A stretch of DNA of 64,000 bases, taken from assembly GCF_001905595.1 (NCBI RefSeq), contig NZ_LIXI01000010.1, positions 248,001 through 312,000 on the forward strand, in the 5' to 3' direction. Source of the stretch: Streptomyces sp. CB00316 (lineage in GTDB: Bacteria > Actinomycetota > Actinomycetes > Streptomycetales > Streptomycetaceae). Positions 1 to 7,596 of the stretch are shown here, in pieces. Below the pieces are notes generated by a model. It had not been told where the DNA came from. It worked only from the letters and a program-made list of their open reading frames with translations, and did no database searches. The translations under genes and the position numbers were made by a program. Numbering within the stretch: the stretch's first letter is position 1; every line of letters begins with the position of its first letter.

Positions 1-1
1 C

Positions 2-1573
2 GGGCCGTTGGCCGTGATCGCGCTGTGCGCGGGGGTCGCGCTGGGTCCCGAGGAGCGTGCGGCGGCGGCCGGCTGGGCGGCGGAGCGGCCGTACGTGCTG
101 GACGCGAAGCGGACCGGCCAGTTGGTGGAGGCGCTGACGTCGCCGGGGATCGATGACCGTACGGGCTCCGAGTTCGACGCGGTGGGACGGCTGTTCGGGG
201 CACTGGACGGGCGGTGCCCGGCCTCGGTCACCGCACCGCTCGCCGCGATGCTGGTGACGGAGGCGGTGCGGGGCGGCAACGGTTCGCTGGAGCTGCCGCG
301 CCGGGACGCGTTCGTGGGCCCGGACGGGGAGGCGATCGCGGGAGTGCTGGGCCCGGAGATCCTGACCGAGCTGGAGAGCGGTGCGGGCGGGGCGCGGCCG
401 GTGGCACGGACCGTACAACTGCTGCGAGTGGCAAGGCTGTTGGGCGTGAACGGCACAGAGGTACTACCGAAGGCCGTCGACCGGCTGGTCCGGGCGATCC
501 TGACGGAGGTGGACGGGTCCGAAGGGACCCCCGCCTTCGCCCCGGCCCTCCTGGAGTTGCTGGACGAGCAGTTCGACGTACGGACGGCGCTGCTGGGCAC
601 GCTGGACCGGATCGCGCCGGAGGACCCCGGGGCGGTGGCCCGGCTCCTGGAGCGGGTCGCGCTGCCGTTCACCGGGACACAGTCCCTGCCGCACCTGCGG
701 ATGTGCGCCGAGGTGCCGGGGGCGATGACGACCCTCGGCCGGGACCGGACGGCTGTCTGGCACCGGGTCCTGCGGGCGGCCGGCCTCTCCCCGTTCGCCG
801 AGCCGCTGGTCCTGCGTACGGCCGTGGGCCTGGTCTGGGAGGACCGGGCGCCCACGGTGGAGGAGGCCCGGCTGCTGCTGGAGGCGGCGACCTCGGACGC
901 GCACCGGGCGGCCGGGACGTGGGCCCGGCTGGTCGACGCGGCGCTCGGCGCCCCGGCGGACACGGAGGACGGCACCGCGCTGGCCCACGACCTGCTGCGG
1001 GCCTTCCCGCAGGAGATCGGCGGCCGCGAGCGCGCCGCGCTCCAGCTCCTCGAACTCTGCCGCGACCTGCGCACCGGCGCACCGGAACCCGGCTGGACGG
1101 AGCAGGTCCGCACCCTGCGCGACCGGGCCGCCCCGCTCGAACCTGCGGTCCAGGAGCGGGCGTTCACGGCCCTGGTGGAGCGTCTGCTGGCACCGGACCG
1201 GCCGGGCGCGGAACTGTACGCCTTCGTCCGCAGCGACGACGCCGACCTGATCGCCGCCTACGACCGCGCGGCCCGCGCCGAGCCGACCCGCGCACGCCTG
1301 CGCACCCACCCCGCCTACGCGGCCGACTGCTTCACCAACTGGACCGCCCACCCCCACGCGGGCACAGCCTGGACGACCACGGCCGCCGCCCTCCTGGACG
1401 AGGTGCTGCGCCCGGCGGTGCGCGGGATGACGGCGGAGGCCGTGGCGGAGGTGGAGGAGACGGTGGGCCGGACGGGCAGCAGCGGCCGGGCGAACGCCTT
1501 CCGCGACTGGAACCGGTCACGCTCGCTGGGCCGTCTGGGGCGGCGGATCGCGGGGCGGGTACGGCGGGGCTGA
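2..1573 (+). CDS. C-terminal part of a large GAP1-like protein (5' end outside window)
   Basis: The reading frame is open from the first bases, so only the last ~523 residues of a longer protein are seen. The visible part is a mostly helical, Leu/Ala/Arg-rich sequence without membrane segments, signal peptide or an obvious catalytic motif. It ends in a basic tail (RSRSLGRLGRRIAGRVRRG). The general look, including the segment around RPYVLDAKRTGQLVEAL and the closing helices, recalls the middle and C-terminal domains of actinobacterial GTPase-associated protein 1 (GAP1) proteins, which usually sit beside TRAFAC-type GTPases in predicted conflict systems. That assignment is from memory and is weak. 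The gene that would settle it lies left of the window. No terminator was found before the next gene. Confidence 0.45.
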   Translation, partial: GPLAVIALCAGVALGPEERAAAAGWAAERPYVLDAKRTGQLVEALTSPGIDDRTGSEFDAVGRLFGALDGRCPASVTAPLAAMLVTEAVRGGNGSLELPRRDAFVGPDGEAIAGVLGPEILTELESGAGGARPVARTVQLLRVARLLGVNGTEVLPKAVDRLVRAILTEVDGSEGTPAFAPALLELLDEQFDVRTALLGTLDRIAPEDPGAVARLLERVALPFTGTQSLPHLRMCAEVPGAMTTLGRDRTAVWHRVLRAAGLSPFAEPLVLRTAVGLVWEDRAPTVEEARLLLEAATSDAHRAAGTWARLVDAALGAPADTEDGTALAHDLLRAFPQEIGGRERAALQLLELCRDLRTGAPEPGWTEQVRTLRDRAAPLEPAVQERAFTALVERLLAPDRPGAELYAFVRSDDADLIAAYDRAARAEPTRARLRTHPAYAADCFTNWTAHPHAGTAWTTTAAALLDEVLRPAVRGMTAEAVAEVEETVGRTGSSGRANAFRDWNRSRSLGRLGRRIAGRVRRG

Positions 1574-1716
1574 GGGGGCAGAGGGCGTCCCCTCAACCGG
1601 TCGACCTTCGCCGCACATCACACATGCAAACGTTGCTCATCCGCGCTCCGGATAAGCTGGCGCCTGGCGGGTGACTCCGCTCCGCCGCGCTCCGACCAGC
1701 CGTTCATGGGGGAACC

Positions 1717-3813
1717 GTGCTGAACTTCGACGATGTGGTGCACGCACCTGTCGGCAAGCTGAAGACAGCAGTCGACGACTGGACCACGATGGTGACCAAG
1801 CTGGAGAAACTCGCCGAAGACGCCCGGAACGGCATGAAGGCGAGGGCGAGCAAGGCGTCCTGGGAAGGCGTCAACGCGGGCGTCACCAAGGCGTTCATCG
1901 GAAAGACGGCAGCGGAGTTCGACGACGCGGTGGCCCAGGCGCGGGGCATCAAGTCCCTCCTGGTGGACGCCCACACTTCCTTCGCGTACGCCAAGAAGAC
2001 ACTGGTCGCCATTCGCGACGAAGAGGGCCCCGCAGCCGGCGTGATGGTCAGCGCGACCGGCAAGGTGTCAGCCCGGCACGACCTGGAGAACTTCCCGGGC
2101 GCGCGTAACGACCCGGACTATCCAGAGGCATTGCGCAAGCAGAAGGCTGCCATCACCTCTTGGCAGAAGAGGATCGACCGGCTCGTCGAGGACTGCTCCG
2201 ATGCCGACGAGTCCCTGAAACGTGCCCTGGAAGCCAACATCAAGAGCGAGCACGACTTCAGCCGACCCACGTACAAGTCACTCGACGCGGAGCAGGTGGG
2301 CCACGCGTCGGAGCTGCTGAAGCAGGTCACGGGAGAAGGCGGCACAGCCCGTAACGTCGAGGCGCTGCGCAAACTCGAAGAGATCATCGACGACAACCGC
2401 AACGACCCCGAGTTCGCCACCGCCTTCTACCGCAAGCTGGGGGCTGAGGGCACACTGGAGGCATTCACGCGGATGTCCCTGGACTCCACGTCCCTCGGCC
2501 CGGCCGGGCAGGACCGGGTGAGCGTGGTCCGCAACATCCAGAGCGACATGGGGGCGATGCTCGGCCTGGCCACCACGACGTCGGTACCGAACCACCTGGA
2601 TGCCACCTGGACCACGCAACTGCTCAAGGCGGGCCGCAAGGAGATCGATGTCTCCGGCTTCGCGGGCGTCGGCACCAAGGTCTTCGGCTATCAAGCCCTC
2701 GGCGCACTGCTGCGGAGTGGCACGTACGACCAGCAGTTCCTGACGTCGGTCGGCCGGGACATGATCGCCATGGACAAGAAGAACCCCGGGATCTGGTCCC
2801 AGAATCTGCCCTACGACCAGAACATGGCGATCAACCTGGGCACGGAGGGCGGAAGGGGCTTCAACCCGGTCACCGGCCTCATGGAGGCCATGAGCAGGCA
2901 CCCCACGGCGTCGGCGGAGTTCTTCAGCGAGGGTCTGCGGGAGGACACCAACAAGGACGGCATCGTCACCCTGCAGGACAAGGTGACGAGCGGCAAGGAC
3001 GCGCAGAGCGTCGTCGACTACCTGCTCGACAAGAAGCCGACGGACGACTGGTACGACACCACGGCCGACAGCGGCTCCTCGGTCGGCCAGAGGGCCATGG
3101 GCAACGCCCTGGAGGCGGCGGTCACGGGCCGCGTCCCCGGCGACGACGACGCACCTCCGGTACGCCACACCAAGGACATGAGCGGCGTCATGGAAAAGGT
3201 CGTCGAGAAGATCGGCGCGAACCCAGAACTCGTATCGGCCAAGGCGGGCGACCCGGAAGCCCCACTGAGCGCACTGGCCCCGCAGTTCGGCAACATGGCG
3301 GCGGAGTACATGCCGGACCTCCAGGCGACCGACGAGAACGCGGCGGGCCAGATCAAGCCGTTCGGCGAACCGGCCGAATTCGAGAAGCACTTGATGACGA
3401 GGTTCCTCGGCTCGGTCGGCCAGGATCCCGACGCCTATGGTGCGATCTCCCATGCGCAGCAGGCCTACACGACGGCACTGGTGAGCGATGTATTCAGCCA
3501 CCCCGAGCGCCATACTGATATGGGCGAGGCGATCCGTAACGCCGTCCATTCCGGCGGCGAGATCGCAGGAATGATGTCCGAGGCGAGGGCGCACGCGATC
3601 GTCGAACTGAAGACGCACGAGAACGAGGAGTACAACGAAGGCATCGCGGAAAATGCAAAGTGGACGAATCGAATCATTGATCTCGTCGGCGCGAAATACG
3701 TGGAACTACGGATCCATCTGAGTGGCGCCCGCGGCCAGAACGAGCGCAAAACCCTCCCCGGCCTCCTCAGCCAGTTCACCGCCTTCGCTCAGAAGGAGCT
3801 CAAGTGCGCATGA
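1717..3813 (+). CDS. DUF6571-like protein with WXG100-like N-terminus
   Basis: The 698-residue protein has an N-terminal ~120-residue helical segment (LKTAVDDWTTMVTKLEKLAED, then a Trp-Glu-Gly turn near residue 49) that looks like the helix-turn-helix fold of WXG100/ESX-type secreted proteins. A long, charged, mainly helical body follows. There is no signal peptide and no membrane helix. Related Streptomyces proteins are grouped as DUF6571 and have no established function. They often sit near ESX-type or toxin-like genes. The GTG start is chosen because GGGGGAA lies immediately upstream at 1708-1714. A more N-terminal start would have no ribosome-binding site. The last few hundred bases use somewhat more A/T-rich codons than neighbouring genes. 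ESX export is inference only; no ESX machinery is visible here. Confidence 0.6.
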   Translation: MLNFDDVVHAPVGKLKTAVDDWTTMVTKLEKLAEDARNGMKARASKASWEGVNAGVTKAFIGKTAAEFDDAVAQARGIKSLLVDAHTSFAYAKKTLVAIRDEEGPAAGVMVSATGKVSARHDLENFPGARNDPDYPEALRKQKAAITSWQKRIDRLVEDCSDADESLKRALEANIKSEHDFSRPTYKSLDAEQVGHASELLKQVTGEGGTARNVEALRKLEEIIDDNRNDPEFATAFYRKLGAEGTLEAFTRMSLDSTSLGPAGQDRVSVVRNIQSDMGAMLGLATTTSVPNHLDATWTTQLLKAGRKEIDVSGFAGVGTKVFGYQALGALLRSGTYDQQFLTSVGRDMIAMDKKNPGIWSQNLPYDQNMAINLGTEGGRGFNPVTGLMEAMSRHPTASAEFFSEGLREDTNKDGIVTLQDKVTSGKDAQSVVDYLLDKKPTDDWYDTTADSGSSVGQRAMGNALEAAVTGRVPGDDDAPPVRHTKDMSGVMEKVVEKIGANPELVSAKAGDPEAPLSALAPQFGNMAAEYMPDLQATDENAAGQIKPFGEPAEFEKHLMTRFLGSVGQDPDAYGAISHAQQAYTTALVSDVFSHPERHTDMGEAIRNAVHSGGEIAGMMSEARAHAIVELKTHENEEYNEGIAENAKWTNRIIDLVGAKYVELRIHLSGARGQNERKTLPGLLSQFTAFAQKELKCA

Positions 3814-3899
3814 CGGTGCAGAGCGCTTGGCCCGGCCGGAGCGCGCGGGCGGTGCGAACGGGCCGGGCGGGGCCACACCACAGGGCCGGAGCCGCCGAC

Positions 3900-3905
3900 T
3901 AGAAT
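3900..3905 (+). promoter_or_regulatory. -10 element for a leaderless transcript
   Basis: TAGAAT lies seven bases before the ATG at 3913, the spacing expected when transcription starts at the A of the start codon. No Shine-Dalgarno sequence is present, which fits a leaderless message. Confidence 0.4.
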
Positions 3906-3912
3906 CGTGTGC

Positions 3913-4272
3913 ATGTCGAAGCCTGACGAGTTGCTCGTTGATGTCGCCGCCCTGGTGGAGTCCGGAAACAGCAACCAGATGTCGCTGACCGTCGTCGCCG
4001 GGGGTGCCGTCATCACCGGCCGGCTGGCCCCCGAGGCCGTATGGAGACAGCGGGTGTCGGAGGTCCTGGCGGACTCGGCCCAGCTGAGCGAGTTCTCCGC
4101 CGCCTTCACCGCCGCCGCCCGCAAGGAGGGGCAGCCCACGCATCTGCACTTCCACGTGGCGCGGATTCTGCAGGGCTCGGTGGGCATCCCCGAGACGGGC
4201 GGGATGTACCGCGTGGCGATCGAGGACGTCAGCGCCTGGACCATGGGCGACTTCAGCTACTCCGACCGCTGA
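3913..4272 (+). CDS. GvpU-like gas vesicle accessory protein
   Basis: A 119-residue soluble protein. The segment MSLTVVAGGAVITGRLAP followed by an amphipathic helix and a C-terminal beta-rich part (HFHVARILQGSVG ... RVAIEDVSAW) resembles the GvpU family of gas-vesicle accessory proteins: a short beta strand, an NGAVISG-like turn and similar length. No gvpA, gvpF/L or other gas-vesicle gene is in the window, so this is either an orphan or a family member with another job. The ATG is preferred over the GTG six bases earlier because a -10-like TAGAAT lies seven bases before it. The gene stands alone, with the convergent ATPase gene ending 37 bases downstream. Confidence 0.55.
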   Translation: MSKPDELLVDVAALVESGNSNQMSLTVVAGGAVITGRLAPEAVWRQRVSEVLADSAQLSEFSAAFTAAARKEGQPTHLHFHVARILQGSVGIPETGGMYRVAIEDVSAWTMGDFSYSDR

Positions 4273-4308
4273 CCGCACCGCCACCGGGGCCCCCGCCGCC
4301 GACGGCGG

Positions 4309-4773
4309 TCAGTACAGCAGGTCCAGCTCCGCACGGACCGTCTTACCGGGCGGTTCGCGGTCGACGACGGCCCAGCGGTCCGCCAGCGCGTCCACGATCA
4401 GCATGCCGCGCCCGCCGTCGTCCCCGTCCTCCGGTGCGGTGATCTCGCCGGGCCCGGGGGGCCGGCACTCGGTACGGGTGTCGGACACCTCGATCCGCAG
4501 CACCCCGAGAGTCTCCCGGTCGCCGGGCGCGTGCCGCAGGCACAGCTCGAAGTCGCGGCCGGGGACCCGCCCATGGGTCACGGCGTTGGCCGTCAGCTCT
4601 CCGATGATCAGGGCCGCCGACTCCGAGGCGTCACTGAGGTACGGGATGCCCCAGGTGTGCAACTGGTAGAGCCCGACGCGGCGGGCGAGCCGGGCACCGC
4701 GCGGATTCGAGCTGAACCGCCGCCTGAACACACGTACGGTTACATCGGGTTGGGTCCTCGTAGGTGCTTCCAT
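4309..4773 (-). CDS. ATP-binding protein, anti-sigma-factor-type serine kinase (HATPase_c_2)
   Basis: A 154-residue single-domain protein of the RsbW/SpoIIAB-like HATPase family, which is abundant in Streptomyces. The N-box is visible in ELTANAVTHG (around residue 60), the G1 region in VSDTRTECRPP and the G2 region in DGGRGMLIVDALADRWAV. These bind ATP-Mg. Family members phosphorylate anti-anti-sigma factors or bind sigma factors, but many Streptomyces members have no known partner. The start is ambiguous. ATG at 4773 is chosen, but GGAGG is only one base away from it. A GTG at 4806 would add eleven residues. The gene is divergent from a broken XRE regulator, a pairing common in this genus, and a 27-bp palindrome lies between them. 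Confidence 0.8.
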   Translation of the reverse strand: MEAPTRTQPDVTVRVFRRRFSSNPRGARLARRVGLYQLHTWGIPYLSDASESAALIIGELTANAVTHGRVPGRDFELCLRHAPGDRETLGVLRIEVSDTRTECRPPGPGEITAPEDGDDGGRGMLIVDALADRWAVVDREPPGKTVRAELDLLY

Positions 4774-4816
4774 GCCTCCAGATTGCGGGCCTCGGACGCC
4801 CGCCACCAGGTCACCG

Positions 4817-4843
4817 ACCCGTACGCTGAGTCAGCGTACGGGT
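4817..4843. promoter_or_regulatory. 27-bp palindrome between ATPase gene and broken XRE gene, likely operator
   Basis: Perfect inverted repeat with 13-base arms (ACCCGTACGCTGA and TCAGCGTACGGGT) around one central G. It sits just upstream of the ATPase start and ~90 bases before the XRE remnant, where an autoregulatory operator would be expected. A smaller palindrome, GGTTACGAACC, lies at 4887-4897. Confidence 0.5.
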
Positions 4844-4929
4844 GCGAAGGGTAGACAGTACGGATCACGTTCCGTGAGCGTGAACGGGTTACGAACCAGG
4901 ACAGCGCACGGGGAGGTGGCCGTACATGA

Positions 4930-5260
4930 CGCACGGCACGGAGCATCGACAGCACGTACGGGACCTTCAGCAACGGCGGCGGACGCAGCGGCGAACCCGA
5001 ACCGCAGTACAGCCTCCAGATGTTCGGAGAAGTCGTCAAGAACTTCCGCAAGCGGGCGGGCCTGACGCAGGAGCAGTTCGCTCCGCTCGTCGGGTGCTCC
5101 CCCGAGACCGTCGCCTCCATCGAGCAGGGCCTCGGAGCCCGCGCGTGCGCATCAGTTGGCCGAGGCGATGCAAGGCCTCGTGGACGACGTGGAACGCGCA
5201 GCGGTCACCCGCTGGCTCACGAGCACGGTCGAGATCCTGCGCCGGTCGACGGCCAACTGA
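4930..5260 (+). pseudogene. Broken XRE-family regulator fused out of frame to an unrelated 3' end
   Basis: From 4951 one frame reads STYGTFSNGGGRSGEPEPQY and continues into a standard XRE helix-turn-helix (FGEVVKNFRKRAGLTQEQFA, PLVGCSPETVASIEQG) up to about 5130. This matches the N-terminus of the Streptomyces XRE regulators that pair with HATPase genes, which are normally ~280 residues. There is no good start upstream: a stop lies at 4927 and the first in-frame ATG, at 5020, has no ribosome-binding site. After 5130 the frame loses family resemblance. A second frame then gives a coding-like tail (EPARAHQLAEAMQGLVDDVE, then AAVTRWLTSTVEILRRSTAN) ending at the TGA 5258-5260. The simplest reading is an internal deletion joining two genes. 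Confidence 0.65.
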
Positions 5261-5359
5261 CCCGGACGCAGCAGGCACGCCCGCAGGGCTGATCAGGTCG
5301 TCCTCGGTGAGCGACGTCGCCATCGCCACCGAGGCGCACTGCACGCACTCGCCCGCTCC

Positions 5360-6202
5360 TCACTCACCTGTCTCGCGCTCCGAACGGCCCTTGACCGACG
5401 ACTCTTTGAAGGTGATCACCACTCGCGTGTTCGCCTCCGCCCCTGCGCGGTCCGGCGCCGTCGCGATCTCCTGGTGGGTCACTTTCGCGTGCAGGCGCGC
5501 CACGTGGGCATCGGGGATGTCGATGACCGGGCCGGTCCACTCCTCGGCGGGCTGTTCGGGGACGAGCCCCAGCTCGTACACGGCGTCCTGGAGGAGGGAC
5601 TCGGTGAGGCGTACGCCGGTGAGCCTCTCGGCCAGAGCGAGAACCGCCGCCTTCCGGTCGACGTCCGGGGCGCGCTCGTCGTGCTCTCCCTCGGAGGTCA
5701 GAGGCGCGCCGACCTCCTGCAGCACGCGGACCAGTTCATCGGGGGTGTTGCCGTCGCGCGACCAGGGGAACTCGAACGTGGTGCGGAGCTCGCTGTCCTC
5801 GAACCAGTGGAAGAGGTCGATGGGCTTGCCACCGTTGGTCGAGTGCGCCACGATCCGGCCGTCCTTCGACAGTTCCTCCACGCACGGCACCGCGAGCCCC
5901 AGTCCGCCATCGAAGGCGAGGACGAGTGTCCAGTCGCCGTTCTCGCCCGGAGCGCTGAAGGCGCCCGCGACGTAGGAATCGTCCCAGTAGCCGTCCTCCC
6001 GTTCGGCGCGGTGAGCGCCGTCCGCCTCGATCAGCCCGGCCGTTCCCTGCCCGGTGCCGCGCGGTTCCGCCTCCATCGCACGCAGCACCTCGCGCGGGGT
6101 CCGCCCCCGTACCAGGGTCAGGGTGTATCCGCTGCCCATCATGTGGCGGAAGAGCGGCGAGGTATGGGTCCAGGCGTAGTCGTGCGCGGTCACCGAGTTC
6201 AT
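5360..6202 (-). CDS. DUF6461 family protein
   Basis: A 280-residue soluble protein. The motif TLVRGRTPREVLRAMEAEP near the N-terminus is the hallmark of DUF6461, followed by a WTLVLAFDGGLGLAV strand pair and a Trp/Phe-rich stretch (LFHWFEDSELRTTFEFPW). The family is common in Streptomyces and has no known function. Its paralogues often vary in number between strains. The ATG at 6202 is chosen because translation further upstream runs through non-coding-looking sequence. No Shine-Dalgarno is seen. The last residues (FKESSVKGRSERETGE) are charged. The gene is divergent from the Cys-rich gene at 6594 across 391 non-coding bases that contain two palindromes. Confidence 0.7.
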   Translation of the reverse strand: MNSVTAHDYAWTHTSPLFRHMMGSGYTLTLVRGRTPREVLRAMEAEPRGTGQGTAGLIEADGAHRAEREDGYWDDSYVAGAFSAPGENGDWTLVLAFDGGLGLAVPCVEELSKDGRIVAHSTNGGKPIDLFHWFEDSELRTTFEFPWSRDGNTPDELVRVLQEVGAPLTSEGEHDERAPDVDRKAAVLALAERLTGVRLTESLLQDAVYELGLVPEQPAEEWTGPVIDIPDAHVARLHAKVTHQEIATAPDRAGAEANTRVVITFKESSVKGRSERETGE

Positions 6203-6593
6203 ACGGCGCAGTGTGCCTGATGCCTCCGACAACGCCAGGCTGGACGCATCCACAGCACACGCGGTCTCAGACGGGCGGCACCTTCCGGGAGGTATACGTG
6301 TCCGTCGCGAATCCGAACGAGGGTCTTTGACGTTCGGAACGTCACGCCCAGCCATCGCTTGGACGCCGCCCGGCCGGGCGGCGTCCAAGACGATTCTGTG
6401 CTTGAGTCGCCGATTCGATCCGACAGAAGACACGATGACACTGTGGTGGGCGAGGGGCACCTCGAACTTCTAGCCTCACCGACCGCAGAACGCCCGCCCG
6501 GTCCGGGCGCCGGTGCCGGGCGGGTAACGTAAAGAGGTACTGATTGACTCGTGGGCCTCCTGGCGGGCTGCGTGAACCCCAGGAGGAGCCGAT
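6203..6593. other. 391-base intergenic region with two palindromes
   Basis: No coding frame looks real here. It holds a 15-base palindrome (GACGTTC, G, GAACGTC) at 6329-6343 and a perfect 32-base palindrome at 6358-6389. The Shine-Dalgarno AGGAGG for the next gene lies near its right end. Confidence 0.5.
6358..6389. repeat. 32-bp perfect inverted repeat without a loop
   Basis: Arms CTTGGACGCCGCCCGG and CCGGGCGGCGTCCAAG abut directly. It resembles Streptomyces terminator stems but lies upstream of both flanking divergent genes, so it terminates neither. It may be a remnant of a lost gene's terminator or a protein-binding site. Confidence 0.5.
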
Positions 6594-7067
6594 ATGACGA
6601 CCAACCGTGGACGCAAGGACGTCATCCGCGACCGGATGGCCGCCACCGGCGAGTCGTACAACGTCGCCGCCCGCAACCTCAAGGCCATGAAGGACATGGG
6701 CGCCACCCGCGAGGCCGTCCTCGTGCAGCGCTGGAAGCCCGCCGACACCTTTGACGTGCCCTGTCCGTGCGGCGGGACCTGCGAGCCCGGTGAGACCTGC
6801 GACCACTGCCACGCCCTCCACCGCCATGTGAAGCGCTACCCGGGCTCCACCACCGAGGTCGAGATCTGGGCCGACCGCTACGAGTGCACCGGCTGCTCCT
6901 CCTCGTACACCCTGACCGTCCGCCTGGCCGGGCGGCCCTGGGGTGTCGCGGAGACCGTCGTGCAGGGCGGGTCGGCCGAGGAGGTCGTACGGGCCCGGGT
7001 CTTCCCCGGGGTGATCCACCCGCTGCTGCGGTCCGAGGCGGCCGAGAAGAGTGACGACGGCGAATGA
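6594..7067 (+). CDS. Conserved Cys-rich protein, probable metal binder
   Basis: A 157-residue protein of unknown function. The N-terminus (RKDVIRDRMAATGESYNVAA) is a short helix-turn-helix-like segment found at the start of several Streptomyces proteins. The centre has a dense cysteine cluster, PCPCGGTCEPGETCDHCHA (residues ~58-76), and a further CTGCSS near residue 98, arranged like zinc-knuckle ligands. The C-terminal part predicts mixed alpha/beta. The start is firm: ATG with AGGAGGAG eight bases upstream. It is convergent with msrB and shares a bidirectional terminator with it. Zinc binding is inferred from residue spacing only. Confidence 0.6.
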   Translation: MTTNRGRKDVIRDRMAATGESYNVAARNLKAMKDMGATREAVLVQRWKPADTFDVPCPCGGTCEPGETCDHCHALHRHVKRYPGSTTEVEIWADRYECTGCSSSYTLTVRLAGRPWGVAETVVQGGSAEEVVRARVFPGVIHPLLRSEAAEKSDDGE

Positions 7068-7110
7068 CAGTCGAAGGGGACGCGCCCTTCGGGGCGGGCG
7101 GCCCCATGAC

Positions 7111-7153
7111 AGTGCCCCGGCCACCGGAACCTCAGAGTCCGGGCCGGGGCACT
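7111..7153. terminator. Bidirectional stem-loop terminator
   Basis: Twelve-base stem AGTGCCCCGGCC / GGCCGGGGCACT with a 19-base loop between the convergent Cys-rich gene and msrB. Confidence 0.7.
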
Positions 7154-7178
7154 CGGCTGTCAGGGACGCCCTGCGGCG

Positions 7179-7586
7179 TCAGCTCTCGTCCGGTGCCAGC
7201 GTCAGCGAGATCGAGTTGATGCAGTAGCGCTGGTCCGTGGGGGTCGGGTAGCCCTCGCCCTCGAAGACATGGCCCAGGTGCGAACCGCAGCGGGCGCAGC
7301 GCACCTCGGTGCGGACCATGCCGTGGGCGCGGTCCTCGACCAGCTCGACCGCGTCCGTGTCCTTCGGGTCGTAGAAGGACGGCCAGCCGCAGTGCGACTC
7401 GAACTTGGTGTCGGAGCGGAACAGCTCCGCCCCGCAGGCCCGGCAGGAGTAGACGCCCGCCGTCCTGGTGTCGGTGTACTCGCCACGGAAGGCGGGTTCG
7501 GTGCCGGCCTGGCGCAGGACCTGGTACTCGGCCGGGGACAGCTCCGCCCGCCACTGCTCGTCCGGCTTCTCGACGTCGTACGGCAC
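7179..7586 (-). CDS. msrB: Peptide-methionine (R)-S-oxide reductase MsrB
   Basis: Reduces the R-sulfoxide of methionine in oxidised proteins, in the cytoplasm, using thioredoxin. The 135-residue length is normal. Visible family marks are two zinc-binding CxxC pairs (CRACG and CARCG), GWPSF, RTEVRCARCGSHLGHVF and the C-terminal catalytic cysteine in QRYCINSISL. The GTG start is set by GAGGAG eight bases upstream and gives the usual VPYDVEKPDEQWRAEL start; the longer open frame overlaps murC. It lies 10 bases after the murC stop on the same strand, so the two genes are probably cotranscribed. Confidence 0.95.
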   Translation of the reverse strand: MPYDVEKPDEQWRAELSPAEYQVLRQAGTEPAFRGEYTDTRTAGVYSCRACGAELFRSDTKFESHCGWPSFYDPKDTDAVELVEDRAHGMVRTEVRCARCGSHLGHVFEGEGYPTPTDQRYCINSISLTLAPDES

Positions 7587-7596
7587 GGCTCGCTCC

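Noticed and set aside
4926..5975. 349-codon plus-strand frame over the XRE relic and DUF6461
   Set aside because: It runs through two unrelated loci in different coding frames and has no family resemblance.
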